This document shows, piece after piece, positions 20,776 through 31,033 of a stretch of DNA of 64,000 bases (position 1 is its first letter; each line of letters starts with the position of its first letter). The notes below the pieces were generated by a model. It worked only from the letters and a program-made list of their open reading frames with translations, ran no database searches and had not been told where the DNA came from. The stretch is from Harmothoe impar (lineage: Eukaryota; Annelida; Polychaeta; Phyllodocida; Polynoidae). The stretch is taken from positions 43,586,281-43,650,280 of the forward strand of contig OX381718.1 of NCBI GenBank assembly GCA_947462335.1, given 5' to 3'. Made by a program: the position numbers and the translations under genes.

Positions 20776-20975
20776 TGACTCTTTAAGGTCCGCATAGTGC
20801 TTTGATGTGCTATGTCATTTGTCATGAGGATAACTGCATGAATGCAGCCCTGGTGAGGGTTGGCATTATGCTTGAATGCAACGCTAGCGAGGTGCTCAAC
20901 AGGGCTGCATTCATGCATCATGACCGACAATGGGCATAATGGATGCATTAAAGCACTATGCGGCCCTGAAATTAA
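20776..20975. mobile_element. TTAA-hairpin MITE copy 6
   Basis: Left end CTCTTTAAGGTCCGCATAG, right end GCGGCCCTGAAATTAA. About 40 bp around the first hairpin and centre are deleted. Confidence 0.75.
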
Positions 20976-21688
20976 TCCCTAATGTAAACACAGTCAATGA
21001 GAAATAAATAAAATCAACCTTAAGAAGCTTAATTCATTTTTGCATCTTTTGTCTATGGTTCTGTAAGCTGGCAAAATGCAAATTTTAATCACTGCAAAAG
21101 GAGAGAGGGGGTGTCTGAAAACAGTGCTGAAGAGGCGAGGGAAAAACAGAAGATTGAAACCAAAAACCAAACAAAAAGGTGAGATTTGCCCTGCGGAGAT
21201 TTTGGAGGAACCGGAAACCGGATAATCACAAGGTGCATTCTGGGCCTTTCAGGGTCATTTAAATAAACCAATCAGAATTAACCAAACGAAGGATTTTCCA
21301 CAAAAACCACGTTCTTTAGTCTGATTGGCGTCTTTCTTCTTTTTACAGCAACTGAATTTTCTGAACGCAAGGCAGTACTGTGTGGCGACATTGTCAAGAC
21401 CTCGGCAGCCATTTCCAGCGCCAGCCACGCTCGTAAATATCAACCGATAATGCAAAATGGCTGCTTTTTAGTGCTCGGCTAAAACGGTTGAGCCATTAAG
21501 AAACTAATGGCCAATCAATGGAAAAAGGCCCATTACCATGAAGCTATTGCTTCATTGCCTCTATGATGGATACCCTCTTCATCGATAACGCTTCGACTAA
21601 ACGCTTACTATGTATTATTTCCACAAAAATCCCCCCAGGTCCCAATCTCCTGTATTGGGCACCACAGCCTTGGTATTGGTCCACCTCT
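20976..21688. other. Noncoding stretch with clustered CCAAT boxes
   Basis: CCAATCA occurs near 21269, inverted near 21322 and again near 21510, around a less AT-rich segment. A good 3' splice signal (TCTTTCTTCTTTTTACAG) ends at 21348 and is followed by a frame of about 43 codons to a stop at 21480. This could be a promoter or a terminal exon; neither is demonstrated. Confidence 0.25.
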
Positions 21689-21935
21689 ACCCCTTTAAGG
21701 GCCGAATAATGTTTTTATGTACTATGACCTTTGTCGTCATGATGCGTGGATGCAGCCCTGGTGAGTAACTCACTAGTAATGCATTCAGGCATTATGCCAA
21801 CCTTACAAGGTTGATATCCTCCCAAAGGGTCGAAATGAATAAATGCAGCACTGGCAGGTTACCCAAAGAGGCTGCATTCATGACACACTATGACAAAGGG
21901 CATGATGCATTAAAGCACTAAGTGGCCCCTAAAGA
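21689..21935. mobile_element. TTAA-hairpin MITE copy 7
   Basis: Left end ACCCCTTTAAGGGCCG, right end GTGGCCCCTAAAGATC. The central hairpin is diverged and the right TTAA is lost. Confidence 0.75.
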
Positions 21936-22060
21936 TCTAGATGTGATCGCTATCTCCCCCAGAAGGTGCTAGACGGAAGTCTGAGGCAATCTCCCCCAGT
22001 GACCCTTGTCAATTGGAGGATGATGTAGTAGCACCTTTAGAACAAGTGCCCCTGAATACC

Positions 22061-22293
22061 CAACCCTTGAAGGGCCGCATACTACTTTAGTATGTAATGC
22101 CCTTTGTTGGTTGATGCATGAATGCAGCCCTAGCATGTCTACCTACTAGGGCTGCATTCATGCATCATGAGGCGTAGAGTTGGCCTGATGATGGGATGTA
22201 GCACTGGCGAGTTACTCACTAGGGCTGCATTCATGGATCACACCAACAAAGGGTATAGCACATTGACACAGTAGGCGGTCCTTAAAGGGTTAA
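22061..22293. mobile_element. TTAA-hairpin MITE copy 8
   Basis: Left end CAACCCTTGAAGGGCCGC, right end GGTCCTTAAAGGGTTAA. Both GCAG...CTGC hairpins are well kept; the central hairpin is shortened. Confidence 0.8.
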
Positions 22294-22506
22294 TAAGTGT
22301 GTTTTATGTATGGGTCCGGGTGGATTTAGGTTTGGGGGAGGACACAGTCTCACACAGACGCAGGAGGCACTCATAGCTCGTTAAGACAACAACTAATTAG
22401 GTCATCAAGATAATTACTGAGCCCCTCGTCACGACACGAGCCACTCCATGCCAATAAGTCCCTCCCCCTCCCCCCGTGTTCCGCTAGATAGCGCCCCGGC
22501 CACCCT

Positions 22507-22867
22507 CGTGGGTGAATTACAAACGATTCAGAATCATTGTTTACGTGCGTGTCTTCATATCTGGGATCCTCGTTCGATCTCTAGAATTGATCTTCATACT
22601 ACATGTAAAATGAAAATGTTGAAGCAAAGGAGAACTGAATCATTAATGTGTGTGATGTACAAGCTGTCAAAAGATGAGGACAATGTGATTAAGCCTACCC
22701 GTGTACTTCGCGGAAACGATAAGGTGAAGCTGAAGGTCCAGCGCCCGAAAGGGGAGCTTTATAGAAAGAGTCCAAAGTATAGGGGCTTTCTAGATTGGAA
22801 CAGACTTGACAGTACAGTCCAGAAATTGGACAGTTATGAAAAGTTTGTGAAATCAATTAAAAACTAG
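22507..22867 (+). pseudogene. C-terminal fragment of LINE reverse transcriptase
   Basis: About 119 residues up to the TAG at 22865-22867. The segments ELQTIQNHCLRACL, MLKQRR and LYRKSPKYRGFLDWNRL match the conserved end of CR1/jockey-type ORF2 after the RT domain (LQN.ALR, KQRR, S..YRG...WN.L). The catalytic RT and endonuclease parts are absent because of 5' truncation. The frame happens to be open upstream to an ATG at 22448, but family similarity starts exactly where the insertion begins. Confidence 0.8.
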
Positions 22868-23337
22868 GTGTCAAGCGTACTAGTTGTGCATGATGTGACT
22901 GCATGGCAAATGATAGTCCTCCGCATGTTGCTTGGGACGTAAATGTATTATAGATAATATATAATAATGGGTATTTGAAAGTAATCTAAGTTGATATGAA
23001 AATGTCTATAGTCTATAGTATTGTATTATAGTAATGATGGATATCTGAAGTTATATAAGAGGGTACATAATGTAATCTACGCAGCGAGACCTACACCAAG
23101 CTGGTGCATGTAAACATTGGAAACATTGAAGACTGATCCGTCCATTACTCTTATGTGCCGATTTACTTACCGTATTACCTGTTGTATATTGTGATCGTTA
23201 TGCTGCACAGTTGGTCATTGATTGTATGGTTCATAACCGGATGGCTGATGCGCTCCTTGGCATTCATTTGAAAGACTCTACATGTAGACGTAATTTTTGC
23301 CAAAATAAAAATTTGTAAAACTCAAACTCAAACTCAT
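22507..23337 (+). mobile_element. 5'-truncated CR1/jockey-type LINE
   Basis: The copy carries the end of a reverse transcriptase ORF, about 470 bp of 3' untranslated sequence and the tail AAAACTCAAACTCAAACTCA. Imperfect flanking repeats CCGGCCACCCT (22496-22506) and CCAGCCACTCT (23338-23348) look like an 11-bp target duplication. A second 3' end of the same family is at about 45850-46083. Confidence 0.8.
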
Positions 23338-23356
23338 CCAGCCACTCTTTAAGTTT

Positions 23357-23518
23357 GCCGCTTTAAGGGCAGCATACTGCTTTAATGTACGTATTGTAAT
23401 GACCAGTGCATCAATGCAGCCCTTGGCAATATAGCTTGCTAAGGCTGTATACATGTATCATGCCGACTATGGACTTATTAAAGCATATTAAAGCCCTATG
23501 TGGCCCTCTAAGGGTTAG
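23357..23518. mobile_element. TTAA-hairpin MITE copy 9, internally deleted
   Basis: Left end CCGCTTTAAGGGCAGC, right end GTGGCCCTCTAAGGGTTA. Only one internal hairpin is left, so the unit is about 160 bp. Confidence 0.7.
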
Positions 23519-23519
23519 T

Positions 23520-23774
23520 AGCTGGGTGGTGCTTTAGTGGGCTCTACACTTTGTCGTCATATAGTATGAATGCATCCCTGCCGGGTAACTCGCCAGTGCT
23601 ACTTTCAAGTATCCAGCTGGTATCATGCCAATCCCATTGACTTGATACACCCCCAAAAGTTTGGCATGATGCATGAATGCAGCCGGGGCCAGTTACACGC
23701 CAGGGTTGCATCAAAGCATTATGAAACAAATGGGCATAGCGCATCAAAGTACTATGTGGTCCTTAAATGGTTAA
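23520..23774. mobile_element. TTAA-hairpin MITE copy 10
   Basis: It directly follows copy 9. The left end is degenerate (GCTGGGTGGTGCTTTAGTG), the right end is GTGGTCCTTAAATGGTTAA. The three-hairpin layout is visible. Confidence 0.75.
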
Positions 23775-24242
23775 GCTTAATTCCTCCCCAATTGATTACC
23801 ATTGCTGGGTGGAGGATGAAGGAGGATTGCATGGATTGTAGACAGGACATGATGTATTACAGGTATGAAAGATGTTAAAATTATCTATTTTCCTGCCCTA
23901 TTTTGCAGCAATTTCAGCACGTCTTATTCTATAACATATACATGTATTATGGGACAAACGAGCAAATGGTATTTGCACAGAGATAAAGTAAGGACTCATT
24001 CTCAATCAACGGTCAGTGTCGGTAGTGGGGACTGACTATCACCGACATTTTTCCGCTTGACCTTCTCTGGCAGTATCCCCACATTTATAAATAGTATAAA
24101 AGTATAAATATCCCTAAATTTAATATATTTCAGACTTACTTAAGTACTAGGCTTTTATAGCTCGGGGGAGGGGTGGGGGTTTCATGAGTCACTTCCGCCT
24201 GTTCCAAGATCCCACTCTATCAATACAGACCTGATCCTCCTG
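23775..24242. other. Noncoding stretch
   Basis: No gene or repeat recognised; a G-rich patch is near 24160-24180. Confidence 0.45.
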
Positions 24243-24467
24243 TTAATCCTTTAAGGGCCGCATAGTGCTTCAATGGCTATACTCTTGGTCATGATGCATT
24301 AATGCATCATACCGGCCCTTTGGGGCTGTATCATCCCAATAGGGTTGGCATGATGGATGAATGCAGCCCTGCCGATCGCGAGTTACTCGCCACCTGGGAC
24401 TGCGTTTATGTATCATGCCGACCAAGGGTATGATGCATTAAAGCGCTATGTGGCCCTTAAATGGTTC
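24243..24467. mobile_element. TTAA-hairpin MITE copy 11
   Basis: Left end TTAATCCTTTAAGGGCCGC with intact TTAA, right end GTGGCCCTTAAATGGTT. The second hairpin carries a small insertion (GATCGCG). Confidence 0.8.
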
Positions 24468-24570
24468 ATGGTACCTAACCCCGCCTTATCTCTGTACCCT
24501 CTCTGCAGTCTTTTATCCTCTCAGTTACACTTGCTGAGCTCACTCAGTTATCTTAGAGCTACAGCGTATG

Positions 24571-24828
24571 TTAACCCTTCAAGGACGGCACAATGCATCA
24601 ATGCATCATGCCCTAGGTCATCATGATGCATGGATGCCGCCCTTGGGAGTAAATCACCAGTGCTGCATCCAAGTATATCATACCGACCCTTTGAGATTGG
24701 TACACTCCCGAAGGATCAGCATAATGCATCAATGCAGCCCAGACAAATTACTTGCAGGGCTGGATTGGTGCATCATGATCATACCGACAAATGTCGTCTT
24801 TTAGCAGCATGCCGTCCTTAAAGGGTTA
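24571..24828. mobile_element. TTAA-hairpin MITE copy 12, subfamily B
   Basis: Left end TTAACCCTTCAAGGACGGC, right end GCCGTCCTTAAAGGGTTA. The B type differs from the common A type by GGACGGC for GGGCCGC and by GTCGTCTTTTAGC instead of the CATTAAAGCACTATG segment. Confidence 0.85.
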
Positions 24829-24860
24829 TCTCTGAGGTTCTCCGTATGTTAGGAAGCACA

Positions 24861-25280
24861 GCCCGGTCCCTGCACTAATCAGACCAAACTATCACCACCC
24901 TCGTTAGTGTAAATTTATGCAAATAAAAGGCCATGGAAAATGAGAGTCAAAACCATCATTTTAAATGGAAATTTGAAGAAATGCAGAAGGACCACTCGGG
25001 ACGAGTATGTGAAACGAGGAAATGGTGTTATTTTGGATTGACGCAGACCGTAGCTACATCACATGTTCATTGATTGTTAACAATAATAACCGAGCCAAAG
25101 CTTTGCTTCAAAATAATGATCAGTTTTATACAAAAAGGGGTTACGTTTTAGCCTCAAATACTGTGTAATCCAAATATATTTGCTTTACTACGTACGATAT
25201 TCCAGGAGAAGGGGGTGTTCTTTATGGCATGTTCTAACGAGGATGGTGTTGTCTTCGTATATGGAGTGAGGGGCCAGAGG
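24861..25280. mobile_element. TIR element, CCGGTCCCTGCACT family, copy 1
   Basis: The left terminus GCCCGGTCCCTGCACT...CACCCTCGTTAG is inverted on the right, CTAACGAGGATGGTG...GAGGGGCCAGAG, giving terminal repeats of about 46 bp. It has no coding capacity. A sister copy lies at 29391-29903. Confidence 0.65.
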
Positions 25281-25606
25281 AAGTGCAAACTCTGCTATCA
25301 GTCTCAACTCATACATATAGGTCACATCGGCACATGTCTGGGCTCTGATAATGCTTACTGCAAGCCGGATCTAACAGACTGACACATCTGGTGGTCGCAT
25401 GGGGAATTATTTAGTTTTTTATTGATCTTTTAATCTTTTTAACATGATTGAGAGTTATTACAGAATAGAATCAAAACTATAGTCCCTGACAGGCTGTGAG
25501 AATCTGGTGGCCAGTCGCCAAATACAAAGGTTAACGGTTCGAAATGGGGTCTCCTATTTGCTAAATGTATGGATAATGTACACTATTAATTATGCTGGGA
25601 TGGAGT
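25281..25606. other. Noncoding stretch
   Basis: No gene or repeat recognised. Confidence 0.45.
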
Positions 25607-25926
25607 ATAACTCTTTAAGGATCGCATGGTGTGTTAATGCAGTATGCCCTTTGTTGTCATGATGCATGATATTCTAGACTCGCCAGGGGCGAATCTAGGC
25701 ATAGCGCATTAACCCTCAATGGACGGCACAATGCATTAATATACATGCCCTCGTGAGAGTAACCCCCCAGTGCTGCATTCAAGCATCATGCCGACCCTAC
25801 TGTGTTGAGACACTCCAAAGGGTCGACATTGCTTGCAGGGGGGCTGCATCGGTGCATCATCACAACAAATGGCATATTTTATGCCGTCCTGAAAGGGTTA
25901 AAGCATTATGTGGCCCCTAAAGAGTT
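25607..25926. mobile_element. TTAA-hairpin MITE copy 13 (outer, subfamily A)
   Basis: Left end ACTCTTTAAGGATCGCATGG, right end GTGGCCCCTAAAGAGTTAA. The copy is internally deleted and is split at its internal GCATTAAAGCA site by copy 14. Confidence 0.8.
25709..25901. mobile_element. TTAA-hairpin MITE copy 14 nested in copy 13
   Basis: TTAA at 25709-25712 and 25898-25901 flank CCCTCAATGGACGGC...GTCCTGAAAGGG. Removing the insert and one TTAA restores the outer segment GCGCATTAAAGCATTATG. This fixes both the boundaries and the TTAA target duplication of the family. Confidence 0.88.
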
Positions 25927-26717
25927 AAAATAACACAGAATCCCAGTATTACCGCCATAATCTTCACCCAGACACAACAGCCAGCCTGTAGATAGGCACT
26001 TTGATAACACTGCAGTGAGGCGTCAGATAAGCTGGCAGAGGTGTGATAAAGTTTTGGTTGGAAGTCTGAGGGCTCCCGATTTCCGCATCGGCGGGAATCG
26101 CCGATTTTATGCATTAATATGCTGCAGGTATGCACTGTCTACACTTATTATGAAAGCCAAGATATTAAGCTACCCCCCAGCGAAATCAGGGATGAAAAAT
26201 TCCAGTTATTGGCTGAACTAGAGTCATCTGAACTCGGAGGTCATTTTGAAAGTTGCATAAAATCTTAAGACTTGCCTATATAGTGATCACACCCCCATAT
26301 ATAGCTTTATTGGATAATAAACAACATATATGTGAAGTTTCATGCATATATGAGTTGGGATGGTACCCTTTTTAACTGGGATAAAACAGGTCACTTTTCC
26401 TTATTTTCACGGACTGGAGGCAGGTGTTAACTAGAGGGTGCCTCTAGTGGTCAAGGATAGGCTCACACCTGATAAGGACAACTCCCCAGCTTTTCCTGCC
26501 TTCAATATGGCCATATGTGACTGAATTTGACAATAGTTATTCAGATATGTATGATACTTTACAAAAATGTGGGATAATTACTTTTTAATTCTACCAATAT
26601 ATGTAGGATACTTGTGGCCTCTCTACCTGATCTGGGCGAGCACTACCCACATTAAGTATTTGATATCTATACTTTAGTCTAGGCTGTTTTATATTGCCCT
26701 TTAATTGGTGCAACTTC
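25927..26717. other. Noncoding stretch
   Basis: No gene or repeat recognised. Confidence 0.45.
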
Positions 26718-27400
26718 AAATGCCCCAAAAGGGCCTTTTTTTGGTTCAAGGGCCCCAAAGGAGCCTTTTCAGTTTAATTAAGTATGTAAAGGGACAGGTT
26801 TACCTCATGATAATTTTCACGATTTGATCTTCATTTAACTGTATGACTACAACAGTTTTAAATGTGCGAAAAAGGTCTTTTAGTTTCAAAGGGGCCAAAA
26901 GGGCCTTTCAGTTTAGTAGGTCAAATTAGCAGGTCAACTGACAGGTTTACTCCATTATAATTTTGATCTAAAAGAATTAAGGCTCAGCATAATGATCCAT
27001 GGTATGGAGAGTGATTAAGCTTCTGTTTTGAAATATATGACCCTATGGCAAGATCAAAGGTAGCTAAAGGGCCTTTCAATTAATAGGTCAAATACATAAA
27101 CTGACATGTTTACATATAATTATGATAGAATTTATATGACATGACTAAAACCCATTGTTCTGTATTGAACTATATGACTGGTAAGTTCAAATGCCCCAAA
27201 AGGGCATTTTAGGTTCAAAGGCCCCAAAAGGGCCTTTCACTTTAGTAAGTAGTAAGTCAACTTGTACATTTTGTCAGTAACAATTCATATGATTTATGAT
27301 AATTATCCTGTATCAAACTCTATTTGTATACATTTACATGGGTAAAATGCCCCAGGAGGCCATTTGAAGGTCATTTGAAGGTCATTTAACGGTCACACCG
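26718..27400 (+). repeat. Degenerate tandem repeat with CCCCAAAAGGGCCTTT
   Basis: The segment AAATGCCCCAAAAGGGC, then GGTTCAAAGGCCCCAAAAGG, then TTTCAGTTTAGTAGGTCAA and ACAGGTTTAC recurs at about 26718, 26870, 27055, 27189 and 27340, with spacing from 130 to 185 bp. Units are diverged. GCCCCAAAAGGGC is nearly self-complementary. It is a minisatellite-like array of unknown origin. Confidence 0.6.
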
Positions 27401-28138
27401 AGACATGGACTACTCCACCAAATTAAACTCTACACTATGGATATGCCCTGAAAATTTCAAGTTGATGCAATGGAAAATAAGGAATCTATTGATGAAATAG
27501 TATGTCTAATTCATGTATTTTAGTTGAATCTGTTAAATCCACATCACAAAAACTGAATCACTCTTCTACCATTTCTATAGTGGGAGCAGGCTCATTATTT
27601 CGAACACTAAAAACCTTGTAGATTCAGTTCTAGACTAGGTAGAAACTTAATCTCAAAAGTTTTAGAAAGATCTCTGTGAGCTTTATCAAATGTGATCAAA
27701 ATAGTCTTAATCTATTTAAAATCTATTTTTTATCAAGGTGCCTACTGTAGACGCCTCACTGCCATTAGCCGTGCGCATAACAATATAATCCCTACCGGAC
27801 TATTTTACAACCGCTGCACACGTGACTGAAATACTGGTATTCCTACTCCGCGTATTTCCGAGCAAACCATTCGTTTATTGCCCACATATTGGTTTGTGTT
27901 GGGATATTGCTTGTATTATCGCTCATCACATCTTGGAATTACCCCAATTATCGCCCATATTCCCCAGTGAGTAATATCCTCGGCAGCTTTTCCCACAATT
28001 CCTCAATGGCCTTTTTGTTGTAAATTCCTAACAGAAATGGCAGCATTTGGTGAGATGAAAGTTAATAACTATCGGTCCAATGCCATAAAACAGTTGTTCC
28101 CTTGGAAACGCTATCGACCTTCTGTTGTCATTTTGCAG
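27401..28138. other. Noncoding stretch
   Basis: No gene or repeat recognised. Confidence 0.45.
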
Positions 28139-28388
28139 ATCGGTGTTCGTTCGATCGGGAGGAATGCTGCGTGACGAAAACAGGCCTGGAGCAGACGACT
28201 TTTTGCTTATCTCAGACATTCTCGGATCAGACGAGATTTGCCAGAAATGGCGGGAATTCAGTGTGGAGCTTTTTGCAGGAGAGACGAGCCAGAAGCTTGA
28301 GTGTCTACTGCGCATTGGAATAAATCAACCAGTCATTGAAGAATTATCAAACATGAACATTGCAATAAATAAGACATTTCATTATTGA
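28139..28388 (+). CDS. Candidate terminal exon, unidentified protein
   Basis: A good 3' splice signal (CTTCTGTTGTCATTTTGCAG, ending 28138) is followed by an open frame of about 82 codons to the TGA at 28386-28388. The translation is protein-like, with GGMLRDENRPGADDFLLISD followed by charged, probably helical sequence, and the first 180 bases are richer in GC and CpG than the surroundings. I do not recognise the family. The last 20 codons are AT-rich and may be untranslated if the exon is shorter. No partner exon was found, so chance is quite possible. Confidence 0.25.
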
Positions 28389-28580
28389 TCAAAATCTATG
28401 TTGGTACCAGTAGGTGATGGAGGCTGACAGAATTCCGAGATCTTTCAGTGCTAAATCTAATAAATATTTCTGGATTCATTGTTATAAAAAATTACTTATA
28501 TTATGAGTTTTTATTAGTATGCCATACACACATATCACTGGACCCATCATACGGTCACAGGTCACAATATAGCTGTGCAC

Positions 28581-29158
28581 TTTTTTGGGGGTTGCCCGGA
28601 GCGAAGCGACCTGACGTTGCGCAGCAACGTCATGGCAAGCCTATTAATGTTTTTGGTTTGCCTGGGAAGCTCATGGGGCACCTGTGACGTCACAGGGCGG
28701 ATTATGACAATGAAAATAATGTGTTTTTGTGGCCACGTTAGACATATTGATCGCATTTGTTAACAAAACATTCGGGCAATACCTAAATAATTTTGGCAAA
28801 GTAGGGCCTAGGGCCTATATAGATTCATTCCGACACCTACGGCTATGATATCATTTTCATTTCCCCAAGCGGCCCTGTGACGTGACAGGGACTATGACGT
28901 CACGCATTGAACGTGTAACTAGGCGACAGTGCGGTGTCAAACAAAATACGGTAGGCCTACCTTTTAAACTGTAAATACACTGTAAATACTCTGTAAACGT
29001 CCTGAATGCGGGCCGAATGCGGGCCGCAGGCCAGCCTCTCAGGCGGTGATCCACAACGCCGTAGGGAGAGGCGTGTGACTACGAGTAAATTCGCAGAAAT
29101 CAAAAAGCTTTGATTTTTTTGGGGTTGCCCGGAGCGTAGCGACCTGACGTTGCGCAGC
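28581..29158 (+). repeat. Segment bounded by a 44-bp direct repeat
   Basis: TTTTTTGGGGTTGCCCGGAG followed by CG(A/T)AGCGACCTGACG and TTGCGCAGC occurs at 28581-28625 and 29114-29158. Between them lie a perfect 16-bp palindrome CCTGTGACGTCACAGG (28681-28696), its near copy at 28872-28889 and another TGACGTCA at 28894-28901. This may be a non-autonomous element or two copies of one; the class is unknown. Confidence 0.5.
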
Positions 29159-29390
29159 CTGGTAGGGACGTTGTAGTTATTTGATTTGATGCAAGATACA
29201 AATCACTTGGAAGACATTCTGATGGCAGTTCATGGATACAAGAAAAATGGGGTCTTTACTATGATTGCAAAGTGTCATCATATATATTTGATTTACTTAC
29301 CCGATTTTGTTTTGTGTACGGGCGACAGCGCCACCGGTCGGGCGCCGCTGTCATGGAGGCATTGGTATCCAAGCAACGTTATCTAGGACA

Positions 29391-29903
29391 GCGCCCGGTC
29401 CCTGCACTTGGTCTGAGAAACCACACCATCCACGTTATGAAAACGCCGAGAAAGGGGTCCTTTTTACTCAGTCTGCACGTCCGTGAAATTCAGGAATATT
29501 ATAGGGGGTGTTTTTCATCGAAATCTCAGTGAAAAGTAGAAAAGGGGGTTGAATACACTATCAGCTCAGTAAAAATAATGAATAGGGGCAAGATTCCCAT
29601 CCCCCTATGTCTGTGTAGGGCATCATTACATTTATTTCCGTTGCAAAATCGGCAACCTTTGCATTAGCTTAGCAAAGAATGGGATATTCCCTGTGGGGTG
29701 TTCTTAGAAGAGAAAATAATGGGTATTTATAGGCTGAAAAATTTAGCGTTTCGAAAAAAGGGGGTGTTTTTATGGGTAAAAAAGTCAGTGTTTTTACCCT
29801 AAAAGGGGGGTATTTTACACCTAAAAGTCAGTGATAAGGGGGTATATTTTAAACTCCATAACACGGATGGTGTTGCTCAGGTATTAGAGTGCAGGGACCG
29901 GGG
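29391..29903. mobile_element. TIR element, CCGGTCCCTGCACT family, copy 2
   Basis: Left terminus GCGCCCGGTCCCTGCACT...ACCATCCACGTTATG, right terminus CATAACACGGATGGTG...AGTGCAGGGACCGGGG, inverted repeats of about 48 bp. The interior has several AAAGGGGGTnTTTT motifs and no coding capacity. Confidence 0.7.
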
Positions 29904-30330
29904 GACAGCGGGAAGCCACACTGACCTGTTCCCGCCGTGGCACCCGGTCGGTTAGTCGGCATTGGCTGGGCCATTCGTTGGGCCGAAAACGACGTATCTA
30001 AGGTTACGCTTTGACGTTACCAGGCACGGCCGCCATGTTGGGCCGGGTACAGTGTGGTCGCCTGTGCTCTCTGCTCTGCGTTATGAAGGGTTTACACTGG
30101 CGCCCTGCGATACTTAAATGACCGACTATGGCCATGGTTTTGCTTTAATCGCTCAATGGCTCGCACACCATGACCAGGGGTGCCATCACATTCAGCGGTA
30201 TAAATATGAGCTCCTCACTTGTAATATATTCTAAGATATTAGAGATTGACCGGCGCCCCCCGTACTGAAGCATTCAAAAGTGTACCCGGGACAGTATGGC
30301 GTCCGTGCGTGGTTACGTCAAAACGTAACC
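29904..30330. promoter_or_regulatory. CpG-rich segment with YY1-like site
   Basis: CpG and GC content rise clearly here against the AT-rich surroundings. GGCCGCCATGTTGG (about 30028-30041) matches the inverted YY1 consensus, and ATTGG motifs are nearby. A short hairpin GGTTACGTcaaaACGTAACC lies near 30311-30330. This could be an unmethylated promoter region, but no transcript start or ORF confirms it. Confidence 0.25.
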
Positions 30331-30361
30331 CTAGAAACGTGGTTACCGTCCGCACGAATGG

Positions 30362-30600
30362 GCAGTAGGCTAGTTCAGTAGGGCTAGGCCTAGTAGGCCT
30401 ACGGTATGCAGGGGATGTGGTGAGACTTAGTGGGGTCAGACTCCACCCTTACTCCTTAGCCTAGGCCTAGCGTAAAGGTAGGCCTACTATATTACTAGGT
30501 ACGCCTATGATAAAACAAGACTTGTAGGCATAGGCCCTAGGCTAGATTTTCTACACGTTCTAGGGCCTATCAGTAGGCCTATCACGTGCAGTAGGTATGA
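30362..30600. repeat. TAGGCCTA-rich simple-sequence stretch
   Basis: TAGGCCTA and its one-base variants recur about ten times in 240 bp on both strands (the word is palindromic). It looks like a degenerate short-palindrome satellite. A 15-base C-run follows at 30741-30755. Confidence 0.55.
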
Positions 30601-30819
30601 GAGATCTGTACACTACGCCCCCCCCCCACCCCTTACTGTAAATTAGCCTAGATCTAATTATTTGGGCCCACCATATTGTATCTGTATCATTATATATCAG
30701 GGGAGGGGGGCAGAAAAAAAGTTCTCCATACATCCCCCCACCCCCCCCCCCCCCCTCTGTAATTAATAAATAACCACTCCCTAATCACGTCAGGACATGA
30801 TGTCGCGATGTGGCGGATG

Positions 30820-30889
30820 CAAGAAAAATGGGGTTTTGGCCACGGTCGGGGTGGCAACCCCGACTGTGGCCAAAACCACATTTTTCTTG
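30820..30889. other. 70-nt near-perfect hairpin
   Basis: The 33-bp arms at 30820-30852 and 30857-30889 pair with one mismatch and one G-U wobble around a 4-nt loop GGCA. Arm size and loop are in the range of miRNA precursors but the pairing is more perfect than usual; a hairpin-type mobile element relic is the alternative. Confidence 0.6.
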
Positions 30890-30997
30890 TTGTAGTACAA
30901 CACTGGCCACTTGATACTGAACCAAATTGAATTACAATGCCTCAAACCAAGTAGAAAAATGCTTGGGTTGATCTATGTGCACAATTGTTTCTTCCAG

Positions 30998-31033
30998 GCT
31001 GTTAAGTGTGAGATTAAGATAGCGGCAGGCAGG
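30998..31033 (+). CDS. Candidate 12-codon exon, hnRNP D/AB-like RRM end
   Basis: The segment is framed by a strong acceptor (TTGTTTCTTCCAG to 30997) and a donor (AGG then GTAAGAG from 31034). Read in phase 0 it encodes AVKCEIKIAAGR. The end of RRM2 in hnRNP D and AB proteins is KCEIKVA, and exon borders occur near there in animals. Twelve codons are few and no other exon of such a gene was found, so this is only a candidate. Confidence 0.25.
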
